Source of the DNA: Bacteroides sp. | Lineage (GTDB): Bacteria > Bacteroidota > Bacteroidia > Bacteroidales > Muribaculaceae | Reading direction: 5' to 3' | NCBI GenBank assembly: GCA_014802345.1 | Contig: JAAVCM010000016.1 | Location: 53,486 to 107,587 of the forward strand | Length of the DNA stretch: 54,102 nt | Program-made: the position numbers and the translations under genes | Notes under the pieces: model-generated | What the model saw: only the letters and a program-made list of their open reading frames with translations | Database searches by the model: none | What the model was told of the DNA's origin: nothing | Part shown: piece by piece, positions 37,480 to 45,561 of the stretch | Position numbering within the stretch: position 1 is the stretch's first letter | Layout of the letters: each line of letters starts with the position of its first letter

Positions 37480-38649
37480 ATGAAAAGACCATTCATATCA
37501 TCAACTCTGATTTTTTCGGCGGCTGTTTCCGTGATGGCTGCCGGAGGATTTACGCTGACCGGCAATATCCCCGGTCTGAAAGCCGGGAGCAAGGTCGAGC
37601 TTGTCAGCCGTGAACCGGGACGTGGGGGGACACTTGCCGAAACGACCTCTACCGACGGTACATTTGTCCTCACCGGCGAAGTCCCCTCGCCGACACTGAG
37701 CGAACTGCGCATCAATATGCCGGATTCCGAGGGAATTATCGGCAAAGGTCTCGAGATAATGGTCGAGAATGTCCCCATGACAGTCTCTGCCGCGCATATC
37801 GACAGTGTGCCTCCGACTTTCTATTTCGGTTCTCACGAACTGAAACGAGAAAAGAATGTCACCGTCACCGGCGGTCAGGCACAGAAGGAGTTTGCCGAGT
37901 ACAACGCTGCCATGCTCCCCTTCAACATCGCCGCGCGTGATGCACACTATAACCTCTATCATGCAGAGGACCGCGACAAGACCGAGGAGGGACAGAAGCG
38001 TCTGAAAACCGCATACAGTGAGGCGGGCAGGGCAGAGGATGCCGCACGCAGGGCATTCATCGCCGCCCATCCTACTTACAGTATCTCCGGCGCGAAACTC
38101 CTCAACGACCTCTCGACCCCCTTCACCTACACCACTGCCGAACTCGATGCACTTGCCGCATCGGTCAGCGGGATGACCGACGCAGCACGTCTGGCACAGG
38201 TCAACAAGGCGATAGCCAACAGCCGCAACGCTCTTCGTGAATCGCCCTTCACCGACTTCGCTGCCCTTGACACTCTCGGTGCTGAACGTCGCCTCTCGGA
38301 GTTTGCCGACGGAAAGAAATATGTGATGGTCGACTTCTGGGCTTCATGGTGTGGTCCCTGCCGTGCGGCCATTCCCCATGTGCGTGAGCTTTACAACAAG
38401 TATGGCGACAAGGTGGAATTTATTGCCGTGTCGCTCGACAGTGCCGAAAAGCCTTGGCGCAAGGCTATGGAACAGGAAAACATGGAGTGGACACAGCTTT
38501 GGGCCGATAAGACACGCGTCGAAGCCATCACTACTCCATATCAGATTCATGGCATCCCCTTCATGCTGCTTCTCGACACCGAAGGGCGTATCATCCATGC
38601 CGGCCATAATCCGGACGATGTGACTGCCATCCTTGAAAAGACGCTTTAA
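37480..38649 (+). CDS. DUF4369-thioredoxin (TlpA-like) protein, second of a tandem pair
   Basis: Paralogue of the preceding gene, 27 bp downstream, with the same order: signal peptide (SVMAAGGF), DUF4369 (FTLTGNIPGLKAGSKVELVS), helical linker with FIAAHPTYSISGAKL, and a thioredoxin domain with WASWCGPCRAAIPHVRELY (Cys291, Cys294). The active-site block is identical to that of its neighbour while the DUF4369 part has diverged, which points to an old duplication with constraint on the redox domain. The cis-Pro segment is HGIPFMLLL. Last gene of the susC2 operon. Confidence 0.88.
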   Translation: MKRPFISSTLIFSAAVSVMAAGGFTLTGNIPGLKAGSKVELVSREPGRGGTLAETTSTDGTFVLTGEVPSPTLSELRINMPDSEGIIGKGLEIMVENVPMTVSAAHIDSVPPTFYFGSHELKREKNVTVTGGQAQKEFAEYNAAMLPFNIAARDAHYNLYHAEDRDKTEEGQKRLKTAYSEAGRAEDAARRAFIAAHPTYSISGAKLLNDLSTPFTYTTAELDALAASVSGMTDAARLAQVNKAIANSRNALRESPFTDFAALDTLGAERRLSEFADGKKYVMVDFWASWCGPCRAAIPHVRELYNKYGDKVEFIAVSLDSAEKPWRKAMEQENMEWTQLWADKTRVEAITTPYQIHGIPFMLLLDTEGRIIHAGHNPDDVTAILEKTL

Positions 38650-38654
38650 TACAG

Positions 38655-38687
38655 TTGACTCCTTTGTATATTGATACCCTAAGTTTG
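38655..38687 (+). promoter_or_regulatory. Candidate promoter upstream of pdxA
   Basis: TAAGTTTG at 38680-38687 is an exact -7 match, with TTGA 21 bases upstream (38655-38658) as a near -33 box. Transcription would start near 38694, some 270 bases before pdxA and ahead of the hairpin at 38776. Confidence 0.5.
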
Positions 38688-38720
38688 CATATAATTATAC
38701 ATAAGAAGATTATAAAAATG

Positions 38721-38744
38721 TGATAATTGATAATTGATAATTGA
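38721..38744 (+). repeat. Tandem TGATAAT repeat
   Basis: Three consecutive copies of the heptamer TGATAAT followed by TGA, with a fourth copy at 38751. It is a simple repeat in the intergenic region before pdxA. Confidence 0.8.
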
Positions 38745-38775
38745 GATAAGTGATAATCCCCTTATGTAATTTAGG

Positions 38776-38811
38776 TGCAGGGTCTGCGTGGAGCAGCCCC
38801 TGCATTGTTTT
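38776..38811 (+). terminator. Terminator downstream of the susC2 operon
   Basis: TGCAGGGTCTGC (38776-38787) pairs with GCAGCCCCTGCA (38793-38804) with one mismatch around a 5-base loop, followed by TTGTTTTAT. It lies about 130 bases after the second thioredoxin gene and upstream of pdxA. Confidence 0.75.
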
Positions 38812-38965
38812 ATGGTTAAAGAGTGTTAAAAGAGGTTGGGTTGTTACACGCCGGGTGCTTGGTGAGGGATTTTTTAGTAATTTTACCGCTTAATTAAGGA
38901 TAATAGGCTCAGGCGTGTAGGCCGGACGCCTTATCCACGCTACACCTTACTCCTAAACCAGTGCA

Positions 38966-40051
38966 ATGGAACAAGATAATAAAATACGCGTCGGCATAAC
39001 CCACGGCGACATCAACGGCATCGGCTATGAAGTGTTGCTCAAAGCCCTGAGCGATACCCGTATCGCCGAACTTTGCACCCCGATTGTCTACGGGTCGGCA
39101 AAGATGGCCAATTATTACCGCCGCGGCATGGATCTGCCTGAATTCAAGCTCTTCCAGATCGACAGCCCCGACAATGCGGCTTCCGATGAGGTCAACATCA
39201 TCAACGTCGTCGGTGAGGATTGTAAACTTGACCCCGGACAGCCCACCGAGGCAGGGGGCAAAGCTGCCCTCGCTGCTCTCGAGCGTGCCACTTCCGACCT
39301 CCGCGACGGGCTGATTGACGTACTCGTGACGGCTCCTATCAACAAGAAGACCATCCACGGCGAGGATTTCAATTTCCCCGGACATACGGAGTATCTTCAG
39401 GAGCGTGTGGGCGAAGGGCGGCAGGCAATGATGATTATGTGTGCCGAAGGACTCCGCGTGGCTCTCGTCACTATCCATGACCCTCTTTCGGCTGTCGCCG
39501 CGTCGCTTACCCCGAAGGGGATTACCGACAAGATTATGGCCTTCAACCGGTCGCTCATCGAAGATTTCGGCATACACAGCCCGCGCATCGCGGTGCTTGC
39601 CCTCAATCCCCATGCGGGCGATGCCGGTGTCATCGGCAACGAGGAGGCCGACATCATCGCCCCCGCCATCGCCGAGGCCAACAAGCGCCGGGTACTTGCC
39701 TTCGGCCCCTATCCCGCCGACGGTTTCTTCGGCAGCGGTGCCTACCGGAAGTTTGACGGTGTGCTTGCCATGTATCACGACCAAGGTCTTATCCCCTTCA
39801 AGGTTCTCGCCGGAGAGACCGGGGTCAACTATACCGCCGGACTCCCCTACGTCCGCACCTCGCCCGACCACGGTACGGCATACGACATCGTGGGGCAGGG
39901 GAAGGCAGATGAGCAGTCGATGCGTGAGGCCATCTACACCGCCATCGACATCTACCGCAACCGGCGCCGCGAGGCTGAGGCTACCGCCAATCCCCTCCGC
40001 CGTCAGTCTTACGACAAAGGGAACGACAAACTGCCCCCTGAGAAATTCTGA
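38966..40051 (+). CDS. pdxA: 4-hydroxythreonine-4-phosphate dehydrogenase
   Basis: NAD-dependent enzyme of the DXP-dependent pyridoxal-5'-phosphate pathway. The 361 residues show the PdxA signatures: ITHGDINGIGYEVLLKAL at the N-terminus, DVLVTAPINKKTIHG, the metal-site FNFPGHTEYLQERVG, LNPHAGDAGVIGNEE and AMYHDQGLIPFKVLAGETGV. Of the three metal-binding His, those in PGHTE and YHDQG and LNPHAGD are all present. Length is usual for the Bacteroidota form, which has a slightly longer C-terminus. The nucleotidyltransferase gene follows after 38 bp. Confidence 0.96.
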   Translation: MEQDNKIRVGITHGDINGIGYEVLLKALSDTRIAELCTPIVYGSAKMANYYRRGMDLPEFKLFQIDSPDNAASDEVNIINVVGEDCKLDPGQPTEAGGKAALAALERATSDLRDGLIDVLVTAPINKKTIHGEDFNFPGHTEYLQERVGEGRQAMMIMCAEGLRVALVTIHDPLSAVAASLTPKGITDKIMAFNRSLIEDFGIHSPRIAVLALNPHAGDAGVIGNEEADIIAPAIAEANKRRVLAFGPYPADGFFGSGAYRKFDGVLAMYHDQGLIPFKVLAGETGVNYTAGLPYVRTSPDHGTAYDIVGQGKADEQSMREAIYTAIDIYRNRRREAEATANPLRRQSYDKGNDKLPPEKF

Positions 40052-40089
40052 TTTTATTACTGATACGGACTCGGAACAATCACGGACAG

Positions 40090-40797
40090 ATGGACTACGC
40101 TATTATTGCAGCCGGACAAGGCTCACGCCTCGGCGGGGAGGGTGCGACTCTCCCCAAGCCTCTCGTGACCGTCGGCGGTCAGCCGATGATCAGCCGCCTC
40201 GTCGGTCTGCTTGATTCGATGGGAGCGGGGAGGATATGCGTCATCACCAATCCCGCTATGCCGGCCGTCGCCGAAACTGTCCGTTCACTCGAAGTCTCCG
40301 CCCCGGTAAGTCTCGTCGAGAAATCAACCGGAGGGTCGATGGAGAGTTTCCACGCCCTCGCCCCGACGCTTGACCCGGAGCATGACTTCTGCCTCCTCAC
40401 GGTCGACACGGTTTTTGACCCCATGGAGTTCCGCCGTTTCATCGAGGCTTTCGAGGCAGATTCCTCCTCGGACGGTTATATGGCTGTCACCACCTATATG
40501 GCCGATGAAAAGCCCCTATATGTGGCGGCTACCGCCACCGACGACATCACCGGATTTCTTGACCGCCCGGTGGCCGGTGTGCGCTATGTCTCGGGTGGCA
40601 TCTATGCGCTCCGCCCTGCCGCACTCGGGATTCTCGCCGACTGCGCCGCTTCGGGAGTGAGCCGTATGCGTGACTTCCAGCGCGCCCTTGTCGCTTCGGG
40701 GATGCGCCTGAAAGCGTGGCCGTTCACGAAAATCATAGATGTGGACCGCCCCGAGGACCTTGCAGAGGCCGGACGTTTTGTCGGCGGTCTGACCTGA
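40090..40797 (+). CDS. Nucleotidyltransferase (CTP/NTP:alcohol-phosphate type)
   Basis: Predicted to activate a phosphorylated alcohol or sugar as its nucleoside diphosphate. The 235 residues open with the Rossmann-like signature IIAAGQGSRLGG (5-16) and the basic LPKPL (21-25), and have Asp106 in LLTVDTVFDP as a metal ligand; the fold is that of MobA/LicC/IMPCT-type enzymes. There is no left-handed beta-helix, so it is not a GlmU/GlgC enzyme. The neighbours, two CDP-alcohol transferases, favour a cytidylyltransferase, for example for inositol or another polyol phosphate; this is inference. It precedes the internal promoter at 40814 and may be co-transcribed with pdxA. Confidence 0.82.
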   Translation: MDYAIIAAGQGSRLGGEGATLPKPLVTVGGQPMISRLVGLLDSMGAGRICVITNPAMPAVAETVRSLEVSAPVSLVEKSTGGSMESFHALAPTLDPEHDFCLLTVDTVFDPMEFRRFIEAFEADSSSDGYMAVTTYMADEKPLYVAATATDDITGFLDRPVAGVRYVSGGIYALRPAALGILADCAASGVSRMRDFQRALVASGMRLKAWPFTKIIDVDRPEDLAEAGRFVGGLT

Positions 40798-40813
40798 ACT
40801 GAAAATATAATGC

Positions 40814-40845
40814 TTTAATCATCATATTTCCGGGGTTTACATTTG
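40814..40845 (+). promoter_or_regulatory. Promoter of the lipid-head-group operon
   Basis: TTTA (40814-40817), 20 bases and TACATTTG (40838-40845) match the Bacteroidota consensus with one -33 mismatch. It lies just before the ATP-grasp gene and implies a leader of about 14 bases, so seven genes from 40866 onward can be expressed apart from pdxA. Confidence 0.75.
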
Positions 40846-40865
40846 CCCCTAAAAACAAAGCGATT

Positions 40866-41732
40866 ATGGCTGATATAAAAATAGCCGGAATAATGAGGGC
40901 AGGCATCTTCTCGCCGAACCATATCGGCAACGATGCCTCCATCCTCAATCTGACAGCCGACCAGTTGCGCAAACGTGGCTGCGAGGTGAAAATTTACAGC
41001 GAAGAGCAGCTCGTGGCCGGTGCCGTCAACGAGGACATTATAATCAATATGTGCCGTCACCACCGCTCCTTTCCCGTCCTGCAACAGAAGGAGGACGAAG
41101 GTGCGCTTGTCATCAATTCGGGCTACGGTGTGGAGAACTGCACCCGTGAACGCCTGACGAGGATACTTATGGGCAGCAACATCCCGACCCCCGAGAGCAT
41201 AATGGTCAACACCGATGAGCGTGTCATCGACCGCATGAACCGTCTGGGCATGACCAAGGCGTGGGTGAAGCGCGGCGATTTCCACACGATGCACAAAGAG
41301 GATGTCACCTTTGTGCGCCACCCTGAGGAGGCTCAGGAAGTGGTGCAGGAATATTTCCTCCGTGGCATAAAGCGGGCTGTCGTGAGCCGCCATGTCGAAG
41401 GAGAGCTGCTGAAATTCTACGGGGTCTATGGCACTCCATGGTTCTTCTGCTTCTACCACCACGGTTCGCGCGAGAAGCAGGGTACCGATGAGGATAAACC
41501 CTCGTTTGACATCGAGGCTCTCAAAGAGGTGTGCGCACGCGCTGCCGAGGCTCTTGACATAAAGATTTACGGCGGTGACGCCATCATCCTCCCGGATGGG
41601 AGCTTTTCAATCATTGATTTCAACGACTGGCCCAGTTTTGCCCCCTGCCGCGCCGAGGCTTCGGGCGTGATTGCCCGCGCTGTCCTTGCGGAAATCAAGA
41701 AACATAACGCCGCTAAAAACCAGAAGAAATGA
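40866..41732 (+). CDS. ATP-grasp domain protein of the lipid-head-group cluster
   Basis: The 288 residues fit an ATP-grasp enzyme, which joins a carboxylate or phosphorylates a substrate with ATP. The pre-ATP-grasp region ends in INSGYGVENCTRERLTRILM (84-102); Lys135 in AWVKRGD is the expected ATP-binding Lys; VSRHVEGELLKFYGVYG (173-189) has the acidic strand; Asp238 and the trio Asp251, Asn253 and Asp254 in IIDFNDWPSF are the expected Mg ligands. The closest remembered relatives by pattern are RimK- and ITPK-like proteins. Overlapping start with the PgpA-like gene (ATGA) ties it to phospholipid head-group metabolism. Substrate unknown. Confidence 0.78.
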   Translation: MADIKIAGIMRAGIFSPNHIGNDASILNLTADQLRKRGCEVKIYSEEQLVAGAVNEDIIINMCRHHRSFPVLQQKEDEGALVINSGYGVENCTRERLTRILMGSNIPTPESIMVNTDERVIDRMNRLGMTKAWVKRGDFHTMHKEDVTFVRHPEEAQEVVQEYFLRGIKRAVVSRHVEGELLKFYGVYGTPWFFCFYHHGSREKQGTDEDKPSFDIEALKEVCARAAEALDIKIYGGDAIILPDGSFSIIDFNDWPSFAPCRAEASGVIARAVLAEIKKHNAAKNQKK

Positions 41733-42259
41733 CATCACAACGCTTTCCGTTTTTTCCGAGATTCATAGCCACATCCTTCGGTGCGGGCTACTGGCCGTGG
41801 GGACCCGGCACAGCCGGCGCAGTTGTCGGGCTGGTTCTCTGGCTTCCGCTCGTGCTGACCGGTCATCTGACCGGGACGGTTCTTGCGACTCTCGGTCTGA
41901 TAGTGGTCTTCACCTTCCTCGGGATATGGTCAGCCGGCATAGCCGAGGACTACTGGGGTCCCGACCCCTCGCGCGTCGTCATGGACGAGACGGTAGGGCA
42001 GTGGATTACTATGCTCCCCCTCTCGGTCTTCGCCCTGACCCCCGACCCCTTGGCCTCAGGTTCGTTCTGGTTCTGGACCTTCGTATCCCTTGTGCTTTTC
42101 CGTTTCTTCGACATCGTGAAGCCCCTCGGGGTGCGTAAGATGGAGGAACTCCCAGGCGGAACAGGCATCATGGCCGACGACATCCTTGCCGGAATCTACG
42201 GTGCGGTGGTGCTTGCAGTAGCCATGTATTTGTTCACTGACCTGCCCGTGTGGGATTAG
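41729..42259 (+). CDS. Phosphatidylglycerophosphatase A-like phosphatase
   Basis: Integral membrane phosphatase of 176 residues that removes the terminal phosphate from a phospholipid head group. PgpA features are GAGYWPWGPGTAGAVVG near the N-terminus, the acidic PSRVVMDETVGQW, the RFFDIVKPLGVRKMEELPGG segment and GIMADDILAGIYG; three or four membrane segments are visible. In gut Bacteroides a PgpA-like protein next to a CDP-alcohol transferase dephosphorylates phosphatidylinositol phosphate, so that role is likely here, but phosphatidylglycerol phosphate cannot be excluded. Overlaps the ATP-grasp gene by 4 bases. Confidence 0.88.
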   Translation: MTSQRFPFFPRFIATSFGAGYWPWGPGTAGAVVGLVLWLPLVLTGHLTGTVLATLGLIVVFTFLGIWSAGIAEDYWGPDPSRVVMDETVGQWITMLPLSVFALTPDPLASGSFWFWTFVSLVLFRFFDIVKPLGVRKMEELPGGTGIMADDILAGIYGAVVLAVAMYLFTDLPVWD

Positions 42260-42288
42260 GCTCTATCTCTCCTAATGACACTTAGAAA

Positions 42289-42873
42289 ATGAACTTCGCG
42301 CAACTTAAAGATAAATTCCTTCACGGCGGTGGCCTCATCTCGACCTTCCTGCGGTCGTCGGTTTCGTCGCAGGTGGCATCGTGGGTGGATCTCGGCATGA
42401 GTATGCTGTTTTTCTCCTTCGTGTTTGTCGGACTTGATGATTTCTACCGTTCAAACCTCTCTGTGGCTGTCGGAGCCATCGCGGGTGGTATCGTCAACTG
42501 CTGCATCAACTACCGTTTCACCTTCCATGCCGAGGGGCAGAGCGTCAAGGCGGTCGGTGTGAAGTATTTCCTCGTGTGGACAGGCTCGCTGCTGCTGAAT
42601 ATGTATGGAACCACCGGCCTTGCAACCATGCTTTCGCGGTGGGAATGGCTGCTTGATCTGGGCTTCCGCCCCGACGGTATCTTCGCCGCCGCACGTCTGA
42701 CGGCGTCGCTTGCCGTGTCGTGGGGATGGAACTTCGTGTTGCAGCGCAATTTCGTCTACCGCCCGACAGGTTTTGACCCCTACGCCATAAGGCTCGTCGA
42801 TTTCTTCGTCCGCCACAAAGGTCCGCGTCCATCCGAATCCGGCATCACCGAAAGTGAAAACCAGAATCAATGA
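42289..42873 (+). CDS. GtrA family membrane protein
   Basis: Small protein of 194 residues with four predicted membrane segments. GtrA proteins are thought to help move lipid-linked sugars or head groups across the inner membrane. Family marks are FLRSSVSSQVASWVDLGMSM, the GAIAGGIVNCCINYRFTF segment and SWGWNFVLQRNFVYRP at the end of the fourth helix. It lies between the PgpA-like phosphatase and the first CDP-alcohol transferase, consistent with a part in lipid head-group or glycolipid trafficking. Confidence 0.85.
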   Translation: MNFAQLKDKFLHGGGLISTFLRSSVSSQVASWVDLGMSMLFFSFVFVGLDDFYRSNLSVAVGAIAGGIVNCCINYRFTFHAEGQSVKAVGVKYFLVWTGSLLLNMYGTTGLATMLSRWEWLLDLGFRPDGIFAAARLTASLAVSWGWNFVLQRNFVYRPTGFDPYAIRLVDFFVRHKGPRPSESGITESENQNQ

Positions 42874-42918
42874 CCTTCGCCCGGAGGTTGTCCAATCATA
42901 AAATCCAGTGTGAAAACA

Positions 42919-43632
42919 ATGTCTGAAACAGAAATAACCATCTCACAGCAAAAATCCATGTTCAAGCGCTTCCGCGATAGCCTGCAACAGGGTATCTATT
43001 TTGTCATCAATCCCTTCGTCCGTTTCCTCATCCGTATCGGTGTGACCCCCAACATGGTGACCACCGTAGGGCTGCTCGGCAACATTGCCGCCGCCATAAT
43101 CTTTGTCTACGCCGGCTATACGGCACAGGACGGCAATATGAACTACGGTCTCCTGACTTGGGGCGGCGTGGTGATTATCCTCTTTTCGCTTTTCGATATG
43201 CTCGACGGTCAGGTGGCACGTCTCGGCAAGATGACCTCAACATTCGGTGCGATGTATGATTCGGTGCTTGACCGCTACTGCGAGCTTTTCACCCTCGGCG
43301 GTCTCAGCTACTATCTCATCCAGACCGGCTACATCATCGGCGCGCTCATCACATTCGTAGCGCTCGTCGGCTCGATTATGGTGAGCTATGTCCGTGCGCG
43401 TGCCGAAGGTCTCGGGCTTGAATGTAAGGTCGGCTTCATGCAGCGTCCCGAGCGAGTGGTAGTCACCACCATCGGTGCTCTCGCCACAGGTATCGTCGGT
43501 CAGTGTGTCGCCCCTTCGGAGTTCAACGCCGTCATCATCCTCATCGTCTGCATGGGAGTGATTGCCGTATTCGCCAACATCACGGCCTTTGCGCGCATCA
43601 ACCACTGCCGCCGTCTGCTCAAAAACAGTTAA
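42919..43632 (+). CDS. CDP-alcohol phosphatidyltransferase (PIP synthase-like)
   Basis: Membrane enzyme that transfers a phosphatidyl or similar group from a CDP-linked donor to an alcohol phosphate. The ATG start was preferred to a GTG three codons upstream (237 residues). The catalytic motif is complete: Asp93, Asp96, Gly97, Ala100, Arg101, Gly110, Asp114 and Asp118, in DMLDGQVAR and the following helix. The later SYVRARAEGLGLECKVGFMQ matches phosphatidylinositol- and archaetidylinositol-phosphate synthases, so the acceptor is probably inositol 1-phosphate. No inositol-phosphate synthase gene is in the window, so the donor pathway would be encoded elsewhere. Confidence 0.88.
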   Translation: MSETEITISQQKSMFKRFRDSLQQGIYFVINPFVRFLIRIGVTPNMVTTVGLLGNIAAAIIFVYAGYTAQDGNMNYGLLTWGGVVIILFSLFDMLDGQVARLGKMTSTFGAMYDSVLDRYCELFTLGGLSYYLIQTGYIIGALITFVALVGSIMVSYVRARAEGLGLECKVGFMQRPERVVVTTIGALATGIVGQCVAPSEFNAVIILIVCMGVIAVFANITAFARINHCRRLLKNS

Positions 43633-43643
43633 ATCGAACGCTG

Positions 43644-44594
43644 ATGTCGCCCATAACACTACCTTCGTCCCGGGAGACGTTGATAATAATCCTGTCGGTG
43701 GCGGTCTGGCTGCTTGTGACGGCGCTATGCGTGGGTTTCCGTCCGGAGCATCTCTACATAGCCATCCTTCTGACGCTGCTACTCTTTGCGACTGCCACAA
43801 CGCGCCGTCTGGTCGTGGCGCTGCTCCCGTTTGCGGTGTTCGGTATCTCCTATGACTGGATGAACATACTCCCGAACTACGAGGTCAACCCCGTCGACAT
43901 CCGCGGTCTCTACGAGAACGAGAAAAGTCTGTTCGGCATCGTGACAGCCGCCGGGACGCTTACGCCAAACGAATACTTCGCATTGCATACGAGCAAGGTG
44001 ATGGACTTCTTCGCAGGTATCTTCTATCTATGCTGGGTGCCTGTGCCTATCCTTTTCGGTATATGGCTCTATTTCAAACGCCAGTACAACGTCTATCTTC
44101 ACTTCTCGCTGGTATTTCTCTTGGTGAATTTTCTCGGCTTCGCCTACTACTATGTCCATCCTGCCGCTCCGCCATGGTATGTCGCTTCCCACGGCTTCGA
44201 TTTCATCGTCGGAACCCCCGGTGAGGTGGCCGGCCTCGGCCGTTGGGACGAGATGACCGGGCTAAATATTTTCCACGGACTCTATTCCCGCAACGCCAAT
44301 GTGTTTGCCGCCCTTCCGTCACTCCACTCTGCCTATATGCTCGTCGCGTTCATCTACTCGCTCCGCGCGCGCTGCCCGTGGTGGATGCGCGTACTGTTCG
44401 CAGTCATCTGCATGGGTATATGGTTCACCGCCGTCTATACCTCGCACCACTATCTCATTGACGTGCTTTCAGGTATAGCCTGTACGCTCATAGGCTATCT
44501 TATCTTTGAGTACGGCCTGATGAAAATTCCGGCCTTCGCCGGATTTATCCGCTCCTATACACGCTATATCACCTCTCCCGCACAGCGCTATTGA
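43644..44594 (+). CDS. PAP2-superfamily membrane protein, inositol phosphorylceramide synthase-like
   Basis: Integral membrane protein of 316 residues, ATG start at MSPITLPSSRE (the longer open frame overlaps the previous gene in another frame). It has about six membrane segments and the PAP2 catalytic pattern: PSLHSAY at 225-231 and SHHYLIDVLSG with His269 and Asp273. The layout resembles AUR1/IPC-synthase-type transferases and other PAP2 proteins that move a phospho-head-group between lipids. In an organism making sphingolipids, transfer of phosphoinositol from phosphatidylinositol to ceramide is the likely role; this is inferred from context and motif order. Overlaps the next start (TGATG). 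Confidence 0.82.
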   Translation: MSPITLPSSRETLIIILSVAVWLLVTALCVGFRPEHLYIAILLTLLLFATATTRRLVVALLPFAVFGISYDWMNILPNYEVNPVDIRGLYENEKSLFGIVTAAGTLTPNEYFALHTSKVMDFFAGIFYLCWVPVPILFGIWLYFKRQYNVYLHFSLVFLLVNFLGFAYYYVHPAAPPWYVASHGFDFIVGTPGEVAGLGRWDEMTGLNIFHGLYSRNANVFAALPSLHSAYMLVAFIYSLRARCPWWMRVLFAVICMGIWFTAVYTSHHYLIDVLSGIACTLIGYLIFEYGLMKIPAFAGFIRSYTRYITSPAQRY

Positions 44595-45538
44595 TGAATC
44601 AGTCGCAAAAGGATGATTACCAACGCTCGTTGAAGTCGCTCGACACCGAGGAAGGTATCGATCTGGCTTTCTACCGTCCCATCGGCTACCGGTGGGCACT
44701 CCTTGCCGCGCGTTTCGGTGTCAGCCCCAATGCCATCACCATTGCCGCCATCTTTCTCGGAATCGCCGCCGGAATCATGTTCTATTTCCCTGAGCTGCGG
44801 CTCAACATCATCGGTATGCTGCTGCTCGTATGGGCAAATTCATTTGACAGCGCCGACGGACAGCTTGCACGCCTCACCCGGCAGTATTCGCGCATAGGGC
44901 GCATACTCGACGGTCTCTGCGGCGACTTCTGGTTTGTCACCATTTATCTGGCGATAGTCTTCCGTGAACTCCACTGCTCACCGTTTTTCGCCGGACATCC
45001 GGGGGTGATATGGGTTATGGCGTGTGTGACCGGGGTCTGCCACACCAAGCAGGCGGCAATGGCCGACTATTACCGTCAGTTTCACCTCTATTTCCTCAAA
45101 GGGGAGGAGGGGAGTGAGCTTGACAGCGCCGACCAGCTCCAACGTCACATCGAGGAGAGCGGAGTGACGTGGAGCAACAATTTCTGGAAGCGGCTTACGA
45201 TGGAGATTTATCTGAACTACACACGCCAGCAGGAGGCGACCGCCCCGGCTATGCAGGCTTTGCGCCGCGAGTTGCACCGCCGCTTCCCCTCGGGCAATAT
45301 CCCGGCTTCGTTCCGCGAGGATTTCCGCCGGGGGTCACTGCCTCTGATGAAGTACACCAACATCCTATCGTTCAACTGGCGCACAATCACACTTTTCACG
45401 ACTCTTTTCATCGGACAGCCGTGGCTCTATTTCGTGGCTGAACTGACGGTGTTCAATCTCCTTTTAGTCTATATGATTGTCCGCCATGAACGCCTCTGCC
45501 GCCGTCTGACTTTCAGACTGGAAGAGGGGATGTACTGA
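44594..45538 (+). CDS. Second CDP-alcohol phosphatidyltransferase, with an altered motif
   Basis: Membrane transferase of 314 residues, ATG start overlapping the PAP2 stop. The motif is Asp85, Asp88, Gly89, Ala92, Arg93, Gly102 and Asp106, in DSADGQLAR and RIGRILDG. After Asp106 four residues (GLCG) precede the next Asp (111), where the family has three; the last, catalytic Asp is thus displaced by one or replaced by Gly110. A polar region of about 90 residues (DSADQLQRHIEESG and following) interrupts the membrane helices. It differs strongly from the first transferase and probably uses another donor or acceptor, for instance the product of the nucleotidyltransferase. Confidence 0.82.
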   Translation: MNQSQKDDYQRSLKSLDTEEGIDLAFYRPIGYRWALLAARFGVSPNAITIAAIFLGIAAGIMFYFPELRLNIIGMLLLVWANSFDSADGQLARLTRQYSRIGRILDGLCGDFWFVTIYLAIVFRELHCSPFFAGHPGVIWVMACVTGVCHTKQAAMADYYRQFHLYFLKGEEGSELDSADQLQRHIEESGVTWSNNFWKRLTMEIYLNYTRQQEATAPAMQALRRELHRRFPSGNIPASFREDFRRGSLPLMKYTNILSFNWRTITLFTTLFIGQPWLYFVAELTVFNLLLVYMIVRHERLCRRLTFRLEEGMY

Positions 45539-45561
45539 AAAATGATATATAAATTCGCGCT

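Larger units (their letters stand above)
38694..38811 (+). ncRNA. Candidate small RNA or attenuated leader
   Basis: The span runs from the predicted start of the promoter at 38655-38687 to the end of the terminator at 38776-38811, about 118 bases, with no ORF of note. It includes the TGATAAT heptamer repeats. It may be an independent small RNA or a leader that controls pdxA. No known RNA family was recognised. Confidence 0.3.

Noticed and set aside
38721-38760. CRISPR-like array from the TGATAAT repeats
   Set aside because: The unit is seven bases with no spacers; it is a simple tandem repeat.
43503-43643. N-terminal extension of the PAP2 frame
   Set aside because: It overlaps the CDP-alcohol transferase gene in another frame and has no hydrophobic or conserved character; the ATG at 43644 gives a normal membrane protein.
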